64,000 bases of DNA from Mycobacterium sp. JS623 (GTDB lineage Bacteria; Actinomycetota; Actinomycetes; Mycobacteriales; Mycobacteriaceae), in NCBI RefSeq assembly GCF_000328565.1, contig NC_019966.1:1116001-1180000 (forward strand). Direction: 5' to 3'. Below the pieces are notes generated by a model. That model saw only the letters and a list, made by a program, of their open reading frames with translations. It made no database searches and was not told the DNA's origin. Position numbers and translations under genes: made by a program. How positions within the stretch are numbered: position 1 is the stretch's first letter; the number at the start of each line of letters is the position of its first letter. Below are positions 29,411 to 38,407 of the stretch, in pieces.

Positions 29411-30268
29411 GTGGGTGCACTGGACACCAAGATCGCGATCGTCACCGGCACAAGCAGAGGAGTCGGCGTCGGTATTGCGCACGAACTGCTGCGCGCCGGT
29501 GCCACTGTCGTCGGCTGCTCGCGCTCGAAACTTGACGAGCTGCCCGGCATCGAACCCGAATGGTCGCCGCGGTCGGCCCAAATGACTTGTGACCAAGGCG
29601 ATTACCACGCCATCGACGCGTTTGTCTCTGAGGTCGCGGCGACCTACGGCCGCATCGACATCCTCGTCAACAACGCCGGCGGTACAGTGCCGTGTCCGAA
29701 CGTCGAGGACGTGCCCGTCTTGGTTTCGCAGATCCAGGGCGCGCCGCGCAGCGACAACGATTACGAGCGCACCGTGTTGTTTCATTCATTCGCGATCCAG
29801 ATGAACCTGATCAGCCCGCTGTGGTTCGCCATTCGGGTGTGCCGGCAGATGCGCGAACAGGACGGCGTCGGCTCGATCATCAACATCTCCAGCGGCGCAG
29901 GCCACCCCGCCGGTTCACCCACACTGGTGTCCTACGGCGCCGCGAAGGCCGGCCTGAACCACATGACCCGCTCGCTGGCCGAGGAGTGGGGGCCCCGCGT
30001 TCGCGTCAATGCACTGGCGCTCGGCCCGACGATGACCAACAACTTCCGCAGCTTCGTCCTGCCCAAGGACGACCCCGACGGTGCTCAGTATTTCCGAAAC
30101 ATTCCGCTCAAGCGAGCAGGCGAGCCCGCCGAAGTCGGCCGTGCATGCGTGTTCTTGTGCAGCGGCGCAGCCGATTTCATCAACGGAACGACCATCGAGA
30201 TCGACGGCGGCATGCTGCCCGGCGTGCTCTACGAAGCCGGCCTCAAAACCATCACCGACCTGCTTTAA
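29411..30268 (+). CDS. Short-chain dehydrogenase/reductase
   Basis: A 285-residue SDR. The NAD(P) loop is IVTGTSRGVGVGIA, then LVNNAGG, catalytic Ser in IINISSGAG, and Tyr/Lys in SYGAAKAG. A 14-residue insertion after NNAG suggests a specialised active site. The GTG at 29411 lies 7 nt after a TATGGT -10 (29398-29403); ATG at 29399 overlaps that hexamer. It precedes a DapB-like dehydrogenase by 9 bp and a TetR, so these form an operon of unknown substrate. Confidence 0.88.
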   Translation: MGALDTKIAIVTGTSRGVGVGIAHELLRAGATVVGCSRSKLDELPGIEPEWSPRSAQMTCDQGDYHAIDAFVSEVAATYGRIDILVNNAGGTVPCPNVEDVPVLVSQIQGAPRSDNDYERTVLFHSFAIQMNLISPLWFAIRVCRQMREQDGVGSIINISSGAGHPAGSPTLVSYGAAKAGLNHMTRSLAEEWGPRVRVNALALGPTMTNNFRSFVLPKDDPDGAQYFRNIPLKRAGEPAEVGRACVFLCSGAADFINGTTIEIDGGMLPGVLYEAGLKTITDLL

Positions 30269-30277
30269 GGGATCCGC

Positions 30278-31345
30278 GTGCGACGAGTCATCCAATTCTC
30301 CACCGGCAACGTGGGCCGCCACGCGCTGCACACAATCATCGAACGCCCCGATCTCGAATTGGTCGGCGTGCACGCCAACAGCGCGCGGAAGGTCGGCCGC
30401 GACGCTGCCGAGCTGTGCGGGCTGACGAGACCCAGCGGTGTCGTGGCCACCGACGACATCGACGCACTCGTCGCTCTCGAGGCCGACTGTGTGGTGTACA
30501 CGTCGCAGGCCGAGATGCGGCCTCGCGACGCCATCGAGGAGATCTCCCGGTTCCTGTCCGCAGGGACGAATGTCGTTGGTACCTCAATGGTCTGGCTGGT
30601 AGCCCCCGAGCACGCCGATGACTGGCTGCGCGATCCGCTGCAACGGGCATGCAAAGCCGGCGACACCTCGCTGTATATCAACGGCATTGATCCCGGCTTC
30701 TCCGGCGACACGCTGGTGTACACCGCGCTGAGCCTCGCGGCACGCGCCACCGCGATCACCGTCCAGAAGATCTTCGACTACGGCACCTACGACGACTCCG
30801 AATTCACCGGCGTCAGTATGGGATTCGGCACCACACCCGACCACACGCCGATCATGTTCCAGCCCGGTGTGCTGACGTCGCTATGGGGCGGACAGGTCCG
30901 AAGCCTCGCCGACGGTCTCGGCATCGAGCTCGACGACATCCGCGAGCGGCACGAAACCTGGGTCACCCCAGAACCGTTCGCGTGCACGATGATGACTATC
31001 CCTGCAGGAGGAGTGGCCGCGGTCCGGTTCGCGGTCGAGGGCCTGCGTGGCGGTGAGCCTGTCATCACGATGGAACACGTCAACCGGCTCACCGACATCG
31101 CGGGACCCGACTGGCCGTATCCGCCGGATGGCCGCTCGGGCGTGCACCGCGTCACGATCACTGGCGACCCCGGCGTCGAGATCAACGCGCACGTGGGACT
31201 CGCCGGCGTCGACCACAACCAAGGCGGTGTAATCGCCACCGCGGCCCGCGCGGTCAACATGATCGAACCGGTGTGCACCGCACCCAGCGGTCTGCTGGCC
31301 GCGCGCGACCTGCCAGCCGCGCCCATCCGCGGCGTGATGTGGTGA
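30278..31345 (+). CDS. NAD(P)-dependent dihydrodipicolinate-reductase-like dehydrogenase
   Basis: A 355-residue protein. Its Rossmann N-terminus is VIQFSTGNVGRHALHTI, followed by GTNVVGTSMVW and the conserved YINGIDPGFSGD segment. These features match the mycobacterial family often labelled dihydrodipicolinate reductase-like or 2,4-diaminopentanoate dehydrogenase-like, whose real substrates are mostly unknown. It sits between the SDR and a TetR regulator with a 4-nt GTGA overlap to the TetR. Confidence 0.82.
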   Translation: MRRVIQFSTGNVGRHALHTIIERPDLELVGVHANSARKVGRDAAELCGLTRPSGVVATDDIDALVALEADCVVYTSQAEMRPRDAIEEISRFLSAGTNVVGTSMVWLVAPEHADDWLRDPLQRACKAGDTSLYINGIDPGFSGDTLVYTALSLAARATAITVQKIFDYGTYDDSEFTGVSMGFGTTPDHTPIMFQPGVLTSLWGGQVRSLADGLGIELDDIRERHETWVTPEPFACTMMTIPAGGVAAVRFAVEGLRGGEPVITMEHVNRLTDIAGPDWPYPPDGRSGVHRVTITGDPGVEINAHVGLAGVDHNQGGVIATAARAVNMIEPVCTAPSGLLAARDLPAAPIRGVMW

Positions 31346-31920
31346 CGCAACTGCGCGCCGAGCGCACCCGCGCGCTGGTGATCGACGAGACGGTCCGCTG
31401 CATCCTCGAGGAGGGGTTCGCCGCCGCCAGCGCCAAGCACATCACCGAACGTGCGGGCGTGACATGGGGTGTTGTGCAGTATCACTTCGGAGACCGCGAC
31501 GGACTGCTGATGGCCGTCGTCGACAAGGGCCTCATCGAGCTGACCGATGCGCTGCGCGAACTGCCGGCCGCCGCCGAAAATATCCGCGGCCGAACGGAAT
31601 TCATCGTCAATGCGGCGTGGGACGCGTTCTCCAGCCCGACGTCCATGGCAGCGCTTGAAATCCTGATCGCCACCCGCGCCATGCGCGATACCGGCGCCAC
31701 TGCCCACCTCGCTACGCTCGGCACCACCATGGCCCAGTTGGGCAAGCACATTGGCGAAGGGCTGCACGCGCGGCACGCGGCGGCGATCGGCAATCTGATC
31801 TGGGCCACGCTGCGCGGGCTGGTCGTGGCGACGCTGGTGGTGCCGGAGCCGGTCGACACCCGCCGCGAGCGGCGGGCGCTGGTGGACATGATCACCCGCT
31901 ATGTTGACAGCGTTGATTAG
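31342..31920 (+). CDS. TetR family regulator
   Basis: A 192-residue regulator. Its helix-turn-helix is EEGFAAASAKHITERAGVTWGVVQYHFGDRDGLL, preceded by a short basic N-terminus. The GTG start (31342) overlaps the upstream stop by 4 nt. It probably represses the SDR/DapB-like operon it belongs to. The C-terminal ligand domain gives no clear hint. Confidence 0.9.
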   Translation: MTQLRAERTRALVIDETVRCILEEGFAAASAKHITERAGVTWGVVQYHFGDRDGLLMAVVDKGLIELTDALRELPAAAENIRGRTEFIVNAAWDAFSSPTSMAALEILIATRAMRDTGATAHLATLGTTMAQLGKHIGEGLHARHAAAIGNLIWATLRGLVVATLVVPEPVDTRRERRALVDMITRYVDSVD

Positions 31921-32065
31921 CCCGCGCGCAGCAAACCCGTGCTTTATATTGGGCTGCTTTCCAGCGAGGCTCGCAAACCCCGCGACGCGCGGGCGTCGTC
32001 TTCCCCATCATTTACGCGGTCCTCGCCCTCGCGGGCGGCATGGCCGGGTACATGTCCGTTTCGTG
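31921..32065 (+). pseudogene. Possible remnant of a membrane-protein C-terminus before DUF2752
   Basis: The frame closing at TGA 32064-32066 encodes GVVFPIIYAVLALAGGMAGY and a few more residues, a plausible membrane helix. It has no usable start except an internal ATG at 32040 and opens only after a stop at 31914. It ends in a TGATG junction with the next gene, as expected of a lost partner. It could also be chance. Confidence 0.25.
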
Positions 32066-32473
32066 ATGCGCGTCCACCCGCTCGCCGCACCGCTGGCGGT
32101 CGCCGCCGCAGCGGCGGGTGGGTGCGCCGTCATCTGGGCGGCGAACCCGACGATCCCCGGCGGGATCCTGCCGGTGTGCCCGACAAAAGCGCTGTTCGGC
32201 ATCGACTGCCCGGGCTGCGGCAGCCTGCGGATGATCTACTCCCTGCTCCATTTCGACTTCGCCTCAGCGATGCCCTACAACGCGCTGGGCCTGGCGGCGG
32301 TGTTACTGCTGGTGTGGGCCTCCGTGGCCTGGACCTACGCGAGGCTGGTGGGCCGGCGCGTGCGAAGCTGGCAACACCTGCGATGGTCGGCGCCGCCGGT
32401 CCTCGCGCTGACCATGGTGTGGTTTGTGGTGCGCAACTTGGGTTTTGGGCCGTTCCCGGCTCTGTTCGTCTGA
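32066..32473 (+). CDS. DUF2752 membrane protein
   Basis: A 135-residue membrane protein with three hydrophobic segments. The DUF2752 signature FGIDCPGCGSLRMIYSLL holds the Cys-Pro-x-Cys-Gly pair and Arg. The function is unknown; the Cys pair faces the first loop. ATG at 32066 or GTG at 32063 may be the start. It precedes guaA by 49 bp but guaA seems to have its own promoter. Confidence 0.85.
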   Translation: MRVHPLAAPLAVAAAAAGGCAVIWAANPTIPGGILPVCPTKALFGIDCPGCGSLRMIYSLLHFDFASAMPYNALGLAAVLLLVWASVAWTYARLVGRRVRSWQHLRWSAPPVLALTMVWFVVRNLGFGPFPALFV

Positions 32474-32510
32474 AGCGTCGACGTCACGGCACACGTTTTG
32501 CCCCGCCAAC

Positions 32511-32516
32511 TAGACT
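32511..32516 (+). promoter_or_regulatory. -10 hexamer of leaderless guaA
   Basis: TAGACT, 6 nt, then GTG at 32523. Confidence 0.5.
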
Positions 32517-32522
32517 GAACAC

Positions 32523-34082
32523 GTGGAATCAGCATCCCCCCGGCCCGTCTTGGTGGTCGACTTCGGCGCGCAATACGCGCAGCTCATCGCCCGCCGCGTC
32601 AGAGAGGCCAGGGTGTATTCCGAGGTCATCCCGCATACCGCGAGTGTCGAAGACATCAAGGACAAGGACCCCCAGGCCATCGTGCTCTCGGGTGGGCCGG
32701 CCAGTGTGTACGCAGACGGCGCGCCGCAACTGAATCCGGCGATGTTCGACCTTGGGGTGCCGGTCTTCGGTATCTGCTACGGGTTTCAGGCAATGGCGCA
32801 GGCGCTTGGCGGGACGGTCGCGAAGACCGGAACCAGCGAGTACGGCCGTACCGACCTGAAAGTATCTGGGGGACAGCTGCATTCGGATCTACCGGTTTCC
32901 CAGCCGGTATGGATGAGTCACGGTGACGCAGTCACCGCCGCTCCCGATGGCTTCGAGGTGGTCGCCACGAGTTCCGGAGCCCCCGTCGCGGCGTTCGAGA
33001 ACCGCGAGCGTCGGCTCGCAGGAGTGCAGTACCACCCCGAGGTAATGCACACGCCGCATGGACAGCAGGTGCTGAGCCGATTTCTGCACGAGTTCGCGGG
33101 TATCGATTCGTCCTGGACCCCCGCCAACATCGCTGATTCGCTAGTCGAGCAGGTGCGCAACCAGATCGGCAACGGCAGGGCGATCTGCGGGCTGTCGGGC
33201 GGCGTGGACTCCGCGGTGGCAGCAGCGCTGGTCCAGCGCGCCGTCGGCGACCGGTTGACCTGCGTGTTCGTCGATCACGGCCTGCTCCGCGCTGGCGAAC
33301 GTGCGCAGGTGCAGCGCGATTTCGTCGCCGCGACCGGGGCCAACCTGGTGACTGTGGACGTCGCCGACCGGTTCCTCGAAGCGCTGGCCGGGGTAACCAA
33401 TCCTGAGGGCAAGCGCAAGATCATCGGCCGCCAGTTCATCCGTGCCTTCGAAGGCGCGGTCCGAGACATCGTGGGGGACAGCGGTTCTGACGTCGAATTC
33501 CTGGTGCAGGGCACGCTGTATCCGGACGTGGTCGAATCCGGCGGTGGCACAGGCACGGCCAACATCAAGAGCCACCATAACGTCGGCGGGCTGCCGGACG
33601 ATCTGAAGTTCAAGCTCGTCGAGCCGCTGCGGTTGCTGTTCAAGGACGAGGTGCGCGCGGTGGGCCGCGAGCTGGGCCTGCCCGAGGAAATTGTTGCGCG
33701 CCAACCATTCCCGGGCCCCGGTCTTGGCATTCGGATCGTGGGCGAGGTCACTGCCGACCGACTGGACACGCTGCGTCGTGCCGACGCGATTGCCCGCGAA
33801 GAGTTGACCGCGGCGGGCCTGGACAACCAGATCTGGCAGTGCCCGGTGGTGCTGCTGGCCGACATCCGTTCTGTCGGCGTGCAGGGCGACGGCCGCACCT
33901 ACGGCCACCCGATCGTGCTGCGCCCGGTTTCCAGTGAAGACGCGATGACCGCCGACTGGACGCGGGTGCCTTTCGAGGTGCTCGAACGCATCTCCACCCG
34001 CATCACCAACGAAGTTCCCGAGGTGAACCGGGTCGTGCTGGACGTCACCAGCAAGCCGCCCGGCACCATCGAATGGGAATAA
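32523..34082 (+). CDS. guaA: GMP synthase (glutamine-hydrolysing)
   Basis: Converts XMP to GMP with ATP and glutamine. The 519-residue protein has an N-terminal class I glutaminase domain ([19 protein letters not shown], catalytic Cys in [10 protein letters not shown], His in GVQYHPEV). The ATP-pyrophosphatase domain has [15 protein letters not shown], and a dimerisation domain ends [11 protein letters not shown]. It completes the IMP-to-GMP route begun by guaB2. Its order after choD matches M. tuberculosis. Confidence 0.97.
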   Translation: MESASPRPVLVVDFGAQYAQLIARRVREARVYSEVIPHTASVEDIKDKDPQAIVLSGGPASVYADGAPQLNPAMFDLGVPVFGICYGFQAMAQALGGTVAKTGTSEYGRTDLKVSGGQLHSDLPVSQPVWMSHGDAVTAAPDGFEVVATSSGAPVAAFENRERRLAGVQYHPEVMHTPHGQQVLSRFLHEFAGIDSSWTPANIADSLVEQVRNQIGNGRAICGLSGGVDSAVAAALVQRAVGDRLTCVFVDHGLLRAGERAQVQRDFVAATGANLVTVDVADRFLEALAGVTNPEGKRKIIGRQFIRAFEGAVRDIVGDSGSDVEFLVQGTLYPDVVESGGGTGTANIKSHHNVGGLPDDLKFKLVEPLRLLFKDEVRAVGRELGLPEEIVARQPFPGPGLGIRIVGEVTADRLDTLRRADAIAREELTAAGLDNQIWQCPVVLLADIRSVGVQGDGRTYGHPIVLRPVSSEDAMTADWTRVPFEVLERISTRITNEVPEVNRVVLDVTSKPPGTIEWE

Positions 34083-34084
34083 TC

Positions 34085-34098
34085 AGCTCCGCGGAGCT
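34085..34098. other. 14-bp palindrome between convergent guaA and TetR stops
   Basis: AGCTCCGCGGAGCT is a perfect palindrome squeezed between the two stops. It may be a small bidirectional pause or terminator element; there is no U-tract. Confidence 0.3.
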
Positions 34099-34729
34099 AC
34101 GTGGTGCTGAGCAGCCCGTTCTCGATGAGATCGAAGACTTGGCCCGTCGCGAACTTGACGGCTGCCGCGGTCGTGGGCAGCGGTCCATCGAGCAGCAGGC
34201 AGGCGAGACCGTGAACCGCTGACCAGACCGCGACCTCGGCTCCAGGCCTGCGTTGCGGGCTCAGCAGGCCGGCGGCCTGAGCCTCGTCCAGTACTTGGCC
34301 GAGGACTTCGAAGGGCTCTGCAGCGTCGGATGCATCCGCTGCTGCCGGTCGATGGTCAGTTGTGGCGGGATGCGATGTGAACGCCGTGCGGAACAGTCCC
34401 GGCTGGTGCAATGCGAACTCGATGTATGCGACGCCGACCGCCTGCATCCTCTTCCGGGGATCGGTTGAGCGATTCACGCGACGGCGCATCTCGTCTGCGA
34501 GCTCGGCCCGCGCATGGCGCGACACCTCCGTCAGGAGTGCGTCGCGGTCGGCGAAGTGGCGGTAGGCGGCCGAGTGTGAAACCCCGGCCAGGCGGGCCGC
34601 TTCGCGCAGCACCACTCGATCGGGTCCGCCCTCTCGCGCCAACGCGATGCTCGCTTCGATCAGGGCCGAGTGCAGCGCACCGTGGTGGTAGCCCTTCTTG
34701 CCCGCGGGGTTGGCACTCGCCGAACTCAT
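34097..34729 (-). CDS. TetR family regulator (WHG-type C-terminal domain)
   Basis: A 210-residue regulator opening KKGYHHGALHSALIEASI, an N-terminus common to the TetR/AcrR group with the WHG domain. The helix-turn-helix is REAARLAGVSHSAAYRHFADRDALL. The C-terminal half has EFALHQPGLFRTAFTSH and VWSAVHGLACLLLDGPL, the WHG-like signature. It is divergent from the NAD(P)-binding gene at 34840 and is its likely repressor. Confidence 0.9.
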   Translation of the reverse strand: MSSASANPAGKKGYHHGALHSALIEASIALAREGGPDRVVLREAARLAGVSHSAAYRHFADRDALLTEVSRHARAELADEMRRRVNRSTDPRKRMQAVGVAYIEFALHQPGLFRTAFTSHPATTDHRPAAADASDAAEPFEVLGQVLDEAQAAGLLSPQRRPGAEVAVWSAVHGLACLLLDGPLPTTAAAVKFATGQVFDLIENGLLSTT

Positions 34730-34758
34730 ACCATCACGATCTCACGCGCGACCCAATG

Positions 34759-34802
34759 TTGACAGCGGTCACATGACTTTGCATACTGGGGAAGTAACCA
34801 GT
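34759..34802 (+). promoter_or_regulatory. Promoter and candidate TetR operator for the NAD(P)-binding gene
   Basis: TTGACA (34759-34764), 17 nt, CATACT (34782-34787), a good housekeeping promoter. ACTGG (34785-34789) and CCAGT (34798-34802) form an inverted repeat over the start of transcription. A repeated GGTCACAT (34767, 34803) flanks it. Confidence 0.45.
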
Positions 34803-34839
34803 GGTCACATTGATCGCTTCACTTTGGAAGGGGACTTCG

Positions 34840-35985
34840 ATGGCAAATGGACGCGTGCTTGTCACCGGTGCGGCAGGCAAGATCGGAGGGGCTGTAACGG
34901 CACAATTGTTGGAACGAGGTGTGGCGACGAGAGCCTTGGTGCGTCGCGAAGATGTCCGCAGTGCCCACTTACGCTCCCTCGGAGCCAACACCGTCGTCGC
35001 GGATATGTTTGACGTCCAACAGGTTCAGGCCGCACTGGAAGGCGTGGACCGGCTGTTCTTCAACCTCCCGTATCACCCACATGCACTCGACATCGCCGTT
35101 ACGTTCGCCGTGGCAGCGCGCCGAGCCGGCGTTGAGGCGGTTGTGGCACTCGGTCAGTGGCTGGCCAGTCCCGAGCATCCATCGCTGATGACGCGTCATC
35201 ACTGGTTGTCCGACAAGCTGTTTCAGTTGCTTCCGGACACCGCGCACATTGCGGTCGATCCCGGTTTCTTCGCCGACAACTGTTTCCAAGTCCTCCCCTT
35301 CGCCGCCCAATTGGGCGTGTTGCCCATCCCGACGGGCGGGCGCCGCAACGCGCCACCGTCCAACGAAGACATCGCCCGTGTGGTGGTGGGTGCGCTGCTT
35401 GATCCGCACCCACATGACGGTCGGGCATACCGCCCGACAGGGCCAAAGCTGTTGTCCGGTAGCGATATCGCCGACGCGATCGGCGACGCGTTGGGCCGGC
35501 CCGTCCGTCACATCGACATCCCACCGAGGATGTTCATGCGAGCGGTGCGCGTCGGCGCCAAGCAGCTCGGAGCCGACATGTACTTCCAGTCCGGGCTGCG
35601 CCACTACCTGCCCGAGAACGCACTGGGGATATGGGAGGTGGGCGGACCGACGACTCACGTCCGCGATGTCGCCGGCGTGGAGCCCGAAGACTTTCTGACG
35701 ATCGCACGCCGCTACGTCAGTGCCGCTGATACCAGGCGGACCGCAGGCCACATCATGCGTCAGATCGGGTCGCTGATGCTGACCTCGCTCGTACCGATGC
35801 ACCGCCTCGACAAGTTCGATCGGCGCCAGCAGCATCCTCAGCCTGCCCATCCCCGGTATTCGGGCGAGTCGGCCGTGTGGCGAGATGAGCACACGCCCTC
35901 AGCCGGCTCGACGCAGTATCGGTTCGGCGACATCGAGGCCGATATCTCGCGTCAGGCCTCGAGGTCGGGCGTCTTTTCGACGTAG
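34840..35985 (+). CDS. NmrA/SDR-like NAD(P)-binding protein
   Basis: A 381-residue atypical SDR. The nucleotide loop is VLVTGAAGKIGGAVTAQL, followed by AVVALGQWLASP and DPGFFADN, as in NmrA-type quinone or azo reductases. No Tyr-x3-Lys is clear. The ATG has GGAAGGGGA upstream. Its 3' end overlaps the convergent merR gene by 34 nt. It may reduce quinone-like compounds, controlled by the adjacent TetR. Confidence 0.82.
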   Translation: MANGRVLVTGAAGKIGGAVTAQLLERGVATRALVRREDVRSAHLRSLGANTVVADMFDVQQVQAALEGVDRLFFNLPYHPHALDIAVTFAVAARRAGVEAVVALGQWLASPEHPSLMTRHHWLSDKLFQLLPDTAHIAVDPGFFADNCFQVLPFAAQLGVLPIPTGGRRNAPPSNEDIARVVVGALLDPHPHDGRAYRPTGPKLLSGSDIADAIGDALGRPVRHIDIPPRMFMRAVRVGAKQLGADMYFQSGLRHYLPENALGIWEVGGPTTHVRDVAGVEPEDFLTIARRYVSAADTRRTAGHIMRQIGSLMLTSLVPMHRLDKFDRRQQHPQPAHPRYSGESAVWRDEHTPSAGSTQYRFGDIEADISRQASRSGVFST

Positions 35986-36866
35986 TCGGCGAGGATGCGG
36001 CTGACCAGTTCCTCGATCGTCGACTCGATCGACGACGCCAGCGTCGCGGTGACCGCCGCCACCGCCTGCGTCCGGAACCGCACCAGCATCGTGATCAACT
36101 CGGCGACCTCGGTGTCGTCGGGTAGTCCCACGCCGGGTTTGATCCGATCCTGCACATGCTCGGCACCTGCCTGTACCAGGATCGCGCTGATCTGGTCGAC
36201 CAGCGGCAGCACCTGTTCGTGGATATCGATCAGCTTGTCGATGGACACCCCGTACTCGCGGATGTCATTGAACGCCTCGATCAGCTTGGGCCGCAGTACA
36301 ATTGCGTCGTCGTCCTCGAGGCGAATCAGCCCGGAGCCCACCAGCCGGTCAAATGCGGACTCGTCGCTGATCAGCCGCCGCGCATCGGCGACCGGCATCG
36401 TCTGCGGCTTCTCCGCGGCCCACGTGCCCGCGATTGCCGACTCCAACCCAAGCACCGAGCCAAGATCCTTGCCCTGCTCCCACGCGCTGAGCATCTCGTT
36501 GACGTGGGCAATGTTGTAGCCGCGATCGAGCAGCGACGTGATCAGCCGCAGCCGGGTCAGATGCGTGTCGTTGAACAACGCCAGCCGGCCGACGCGCAGC
36601 GGCGGGTGCAGCAGCCCGCGGTCGCGGTACACCCGGATGTTGCGCGTCGTCGTGCCAGCCAGCCGAGCCAGGTCGTCGATGCGGTACTCGCCCGACGCGT
36701 CGACCCCGTGCGGGTGCACCGCGGCGTCGAACAACTGCGCCACCGCATTTTCAATGACGTCGCGCGAGCCGCGCTGGACGCGTCGGCGCAGTCCCTTCAG
36801 GACCGTGGAGATCGCACCGGCCTGCTGCCGCGGCTTGCGCGACGGCGGGTCAGGCCTGGTGGTCAT
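35952..36866 (-). CDS. MerR family regulator, last gene of lipase/BVMO operon
   Basis: A 304-residue MerR-type protein. The winged helix (about residues 60-130) has IDDLARLAGTTTRNIRVYRD and RGLLHPPLRVGR. A long coiled helical region and C-terminal effector domain follow. It overlaps the monooxygenase stop by 4 nt (ATGA), so it is co-transcribed with the operon and probably controls it. The family is activator-type, and the effector could be a product or substrate of the pathway. Confidence 0.85.
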   Translation of the reverse strand: MTTRPDPPSRKPRQQAGAISTVLKGLRRRVQRGSRDVIENAVAQLFDAAVHPHGVDASGEYRIDDLARLAGTTTRNIRVYRDRGLLHPPLRVGRLALFNDTHLTRLRLITSLLDRGYNIAHVNEMLSAWEQGKDLGSVLGLESAIAGTWAAEKPQTMPVADARRLISDESAFDRLVGSGLIRLEDDDAIVLRPKLIEAFNDIREYGVSIDKLIDIHEQVLPLVDQISAILVQAGAEHVQDRIKPGVGLPDDTEVAELITMLVRFRTQAVAAVTATLASSIESTIEELVSRILADYVEKTPDLEA

Positions 36867-38407
36867 GCTCGGACGCGGGCACCGACGGTCTGCGCATCGC
36901 GCTCGACTCGTGTTGTCCGCGGCGCGTCCCGCGCCTCGGCGGCGTAATCGGTGAACCGGAAGTTCCGCATCTGTCGAAGATACTGCGTCGCAAAGCCTGG
37001 ATACATGGCCGCGTTGAATCCGTCGGCAGTCAGATACCAGCTGCTGCAGCCCGACATCCACGTGGTCTTGGCCAACCGCTTCTGGATACGGTCGTTGTAG
37101 CGCCGCTGCACGTCGGCCCGCACGTCGAGGTAGCGCAGGTTCTCGCCGAGAATCGTGGTGATGCCGCGCACCGCGTAGTCGAGCTGGCCTTCGACGTAGA
37201 CCAGCAACGAGTTGTGCCCCGGACCGGAGTTGGGCCCGGTCATGAAGAAGAGGTTCGGGTAGCCGTGTGCGTTGATGCCCTTGTACGCCTGAGCTCCGCT
37301 GGCCCACTCCCGGCCCAGTGAGCGGCCACCTATTCCGGTGACGGGATACGGCGGACCGGTCAGGTGGACGTCGTAGCCCGTCGCGAAGACGATGCAGTCC
37401 AGGTGATGTTCGATGCCGTCGCTGGTCCGAATGCCGACGGGGCTCATGGTGGCGATCGGCCAGTCGATGAGCTTGCAGTTATCCCGTTGCAGCGCAGGGT
37501 AGTAGTCGCTGGAGATCAGCATCCGCTTGCAGCCCGGCGTGAAGTCGGGTGTGAGCTGGCGCCGCAGCCACGGGTCCTTGACCTGGCGGCGCAGGTGCGC
37601 CTTGCCCAGCCGGGCCACCAGCCCCGTCAGCGGGGTGTCCCACACCAACGCGGTTGCTGAGATCTCATGGCCCCAGAACAGCGCCTGCCGGGCAAGTTCT
37701 TGTACCGCAGGCACTTTCGCGAACAGCTCTTGGGCCTTGGCTGGCGTTGCGATATCGAGCCGCGGCAGCACCCAGCCTGGCGTGCGCTGGAAGACCTTGA
37801 CGAACTCCGCCTCCTTGACGAGTTCAGGGACGATCTGCACCGCGCTCGCGCCGGTACCGACGACCGCGACGCGCTTACCGGTGAAGTCGTAGTCGTGATC
37901 CCAACGGGCACTGTGGATCTTGTGGCCCTCGTAGGTGTCGAGCCCGCGGATCGCGGGCCAGTCGTGGTCGGGCAACGGGCCCGAGGCCACCACGACGGTG
38001 CGGGCACGAAAGGGCCTGCGCTGATTGGCCTTTACTGTCCATACCCCTTCGGCCTCGTCGAACTCCAGCGCGTTGACCTCGATCCCGAACTGGATCGTGG
38101 GTTCAAGGCCGAAATCGGAAACCATGTCCTCGATGTGTTTGCAGATCTCGTCGGCGGGGGAGTACGCGCGCGACCAGGACGGGTTGTGCACGAACGAAAA
38201 CGAATACAACAGTGATGGGATGTCGCAGGCCGCACCGGGATAGGTGTTGTCGCGCCACGTTCCGCCGACGCGGTCGGCACGCTCGACGATGACGATGTCG
38301 TCGACACCGGCCTCGGTGAGCTTGATCGCAGCGCCGACACCGGTGAAGCCGGCGCCGACGATCAACGTGTCGTATACATGATTTGGCATCTCAGGCCGCC
38401 GGCTCAT
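36863..38407 (-). CDS. Baeyer-Villiger-type flavin monooxygenase (MymA-like)
   Basis: A 514-residue FAD/NADPH monooxygenase. FAD loop: TLIVGAGFTGVGAAIKL. BVMO signature: GGTWRDNTYPGAACD at about residues 50-65. NADPH loop: VAVVGTGASAVQIVPEL, preceded by EGHKIHSARW, close to the F-x-G-x3-H-x3-W fingerprint. It resembles MymA (Rv3083) and EthA-type enzymes that oxygenate ketones or sulfides. An AAAGAGG ribosome site supports ATG 38407; ATG 38389 is the alternative. It overlaps the ferritin-like gene by 17 nt and merR by 4 nt. Confidence 0.9.
   Translation of the reverse strand: MSRRPEMPNHVYDTLIVGAGFTGVGAAIKLTEAGVDDIVIVERADRVGGTWRDNTYPGAACDIPSLLYSFSFVHNPSWSRAYSPADEICKHIEDMVSDFGLEPTIQFGIEVNALEFDEAEGVWTVKANQRRPFRARTVVVASGPLPDHDWPAIRGLDTYEGHKIHSARWDHDYDFTGKRVAVVGTGASAVQIVPELVKEAEFVKVFQRTPGWVLPRLDIATPAKAQELFAKVPAVQELARQALFWGHEISATALVWDTPLTGLVARLGKAHLRRQVKDPWLRRQLTPDFTPGCKRMLISSDYYPALQRDNCKLIDWPIATMSPVGIRTSDGIEHHLDCIVFATGYDVHLTGPPYPVTGIGGRSLGREWASGAQAYKGINAHGYPNLFFMTGPNSGPGHNSLLVYVEGQLDYAVRGITTILGENLRYLDVRADVQRRYNDRIQKRLAKTTWMSGCSSWYLTADGFNAAMYPGFATQYLRQMRNFRFTDYAAEARDAPRTTRVERDAQTVGARVRA

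Noticed and set aside
31901..32065. Longer DUF2752 start at 31901
   Set aside because: The added segment is Arg/Pro-rich, unlike the family, and overlaps the TetR 3' end.
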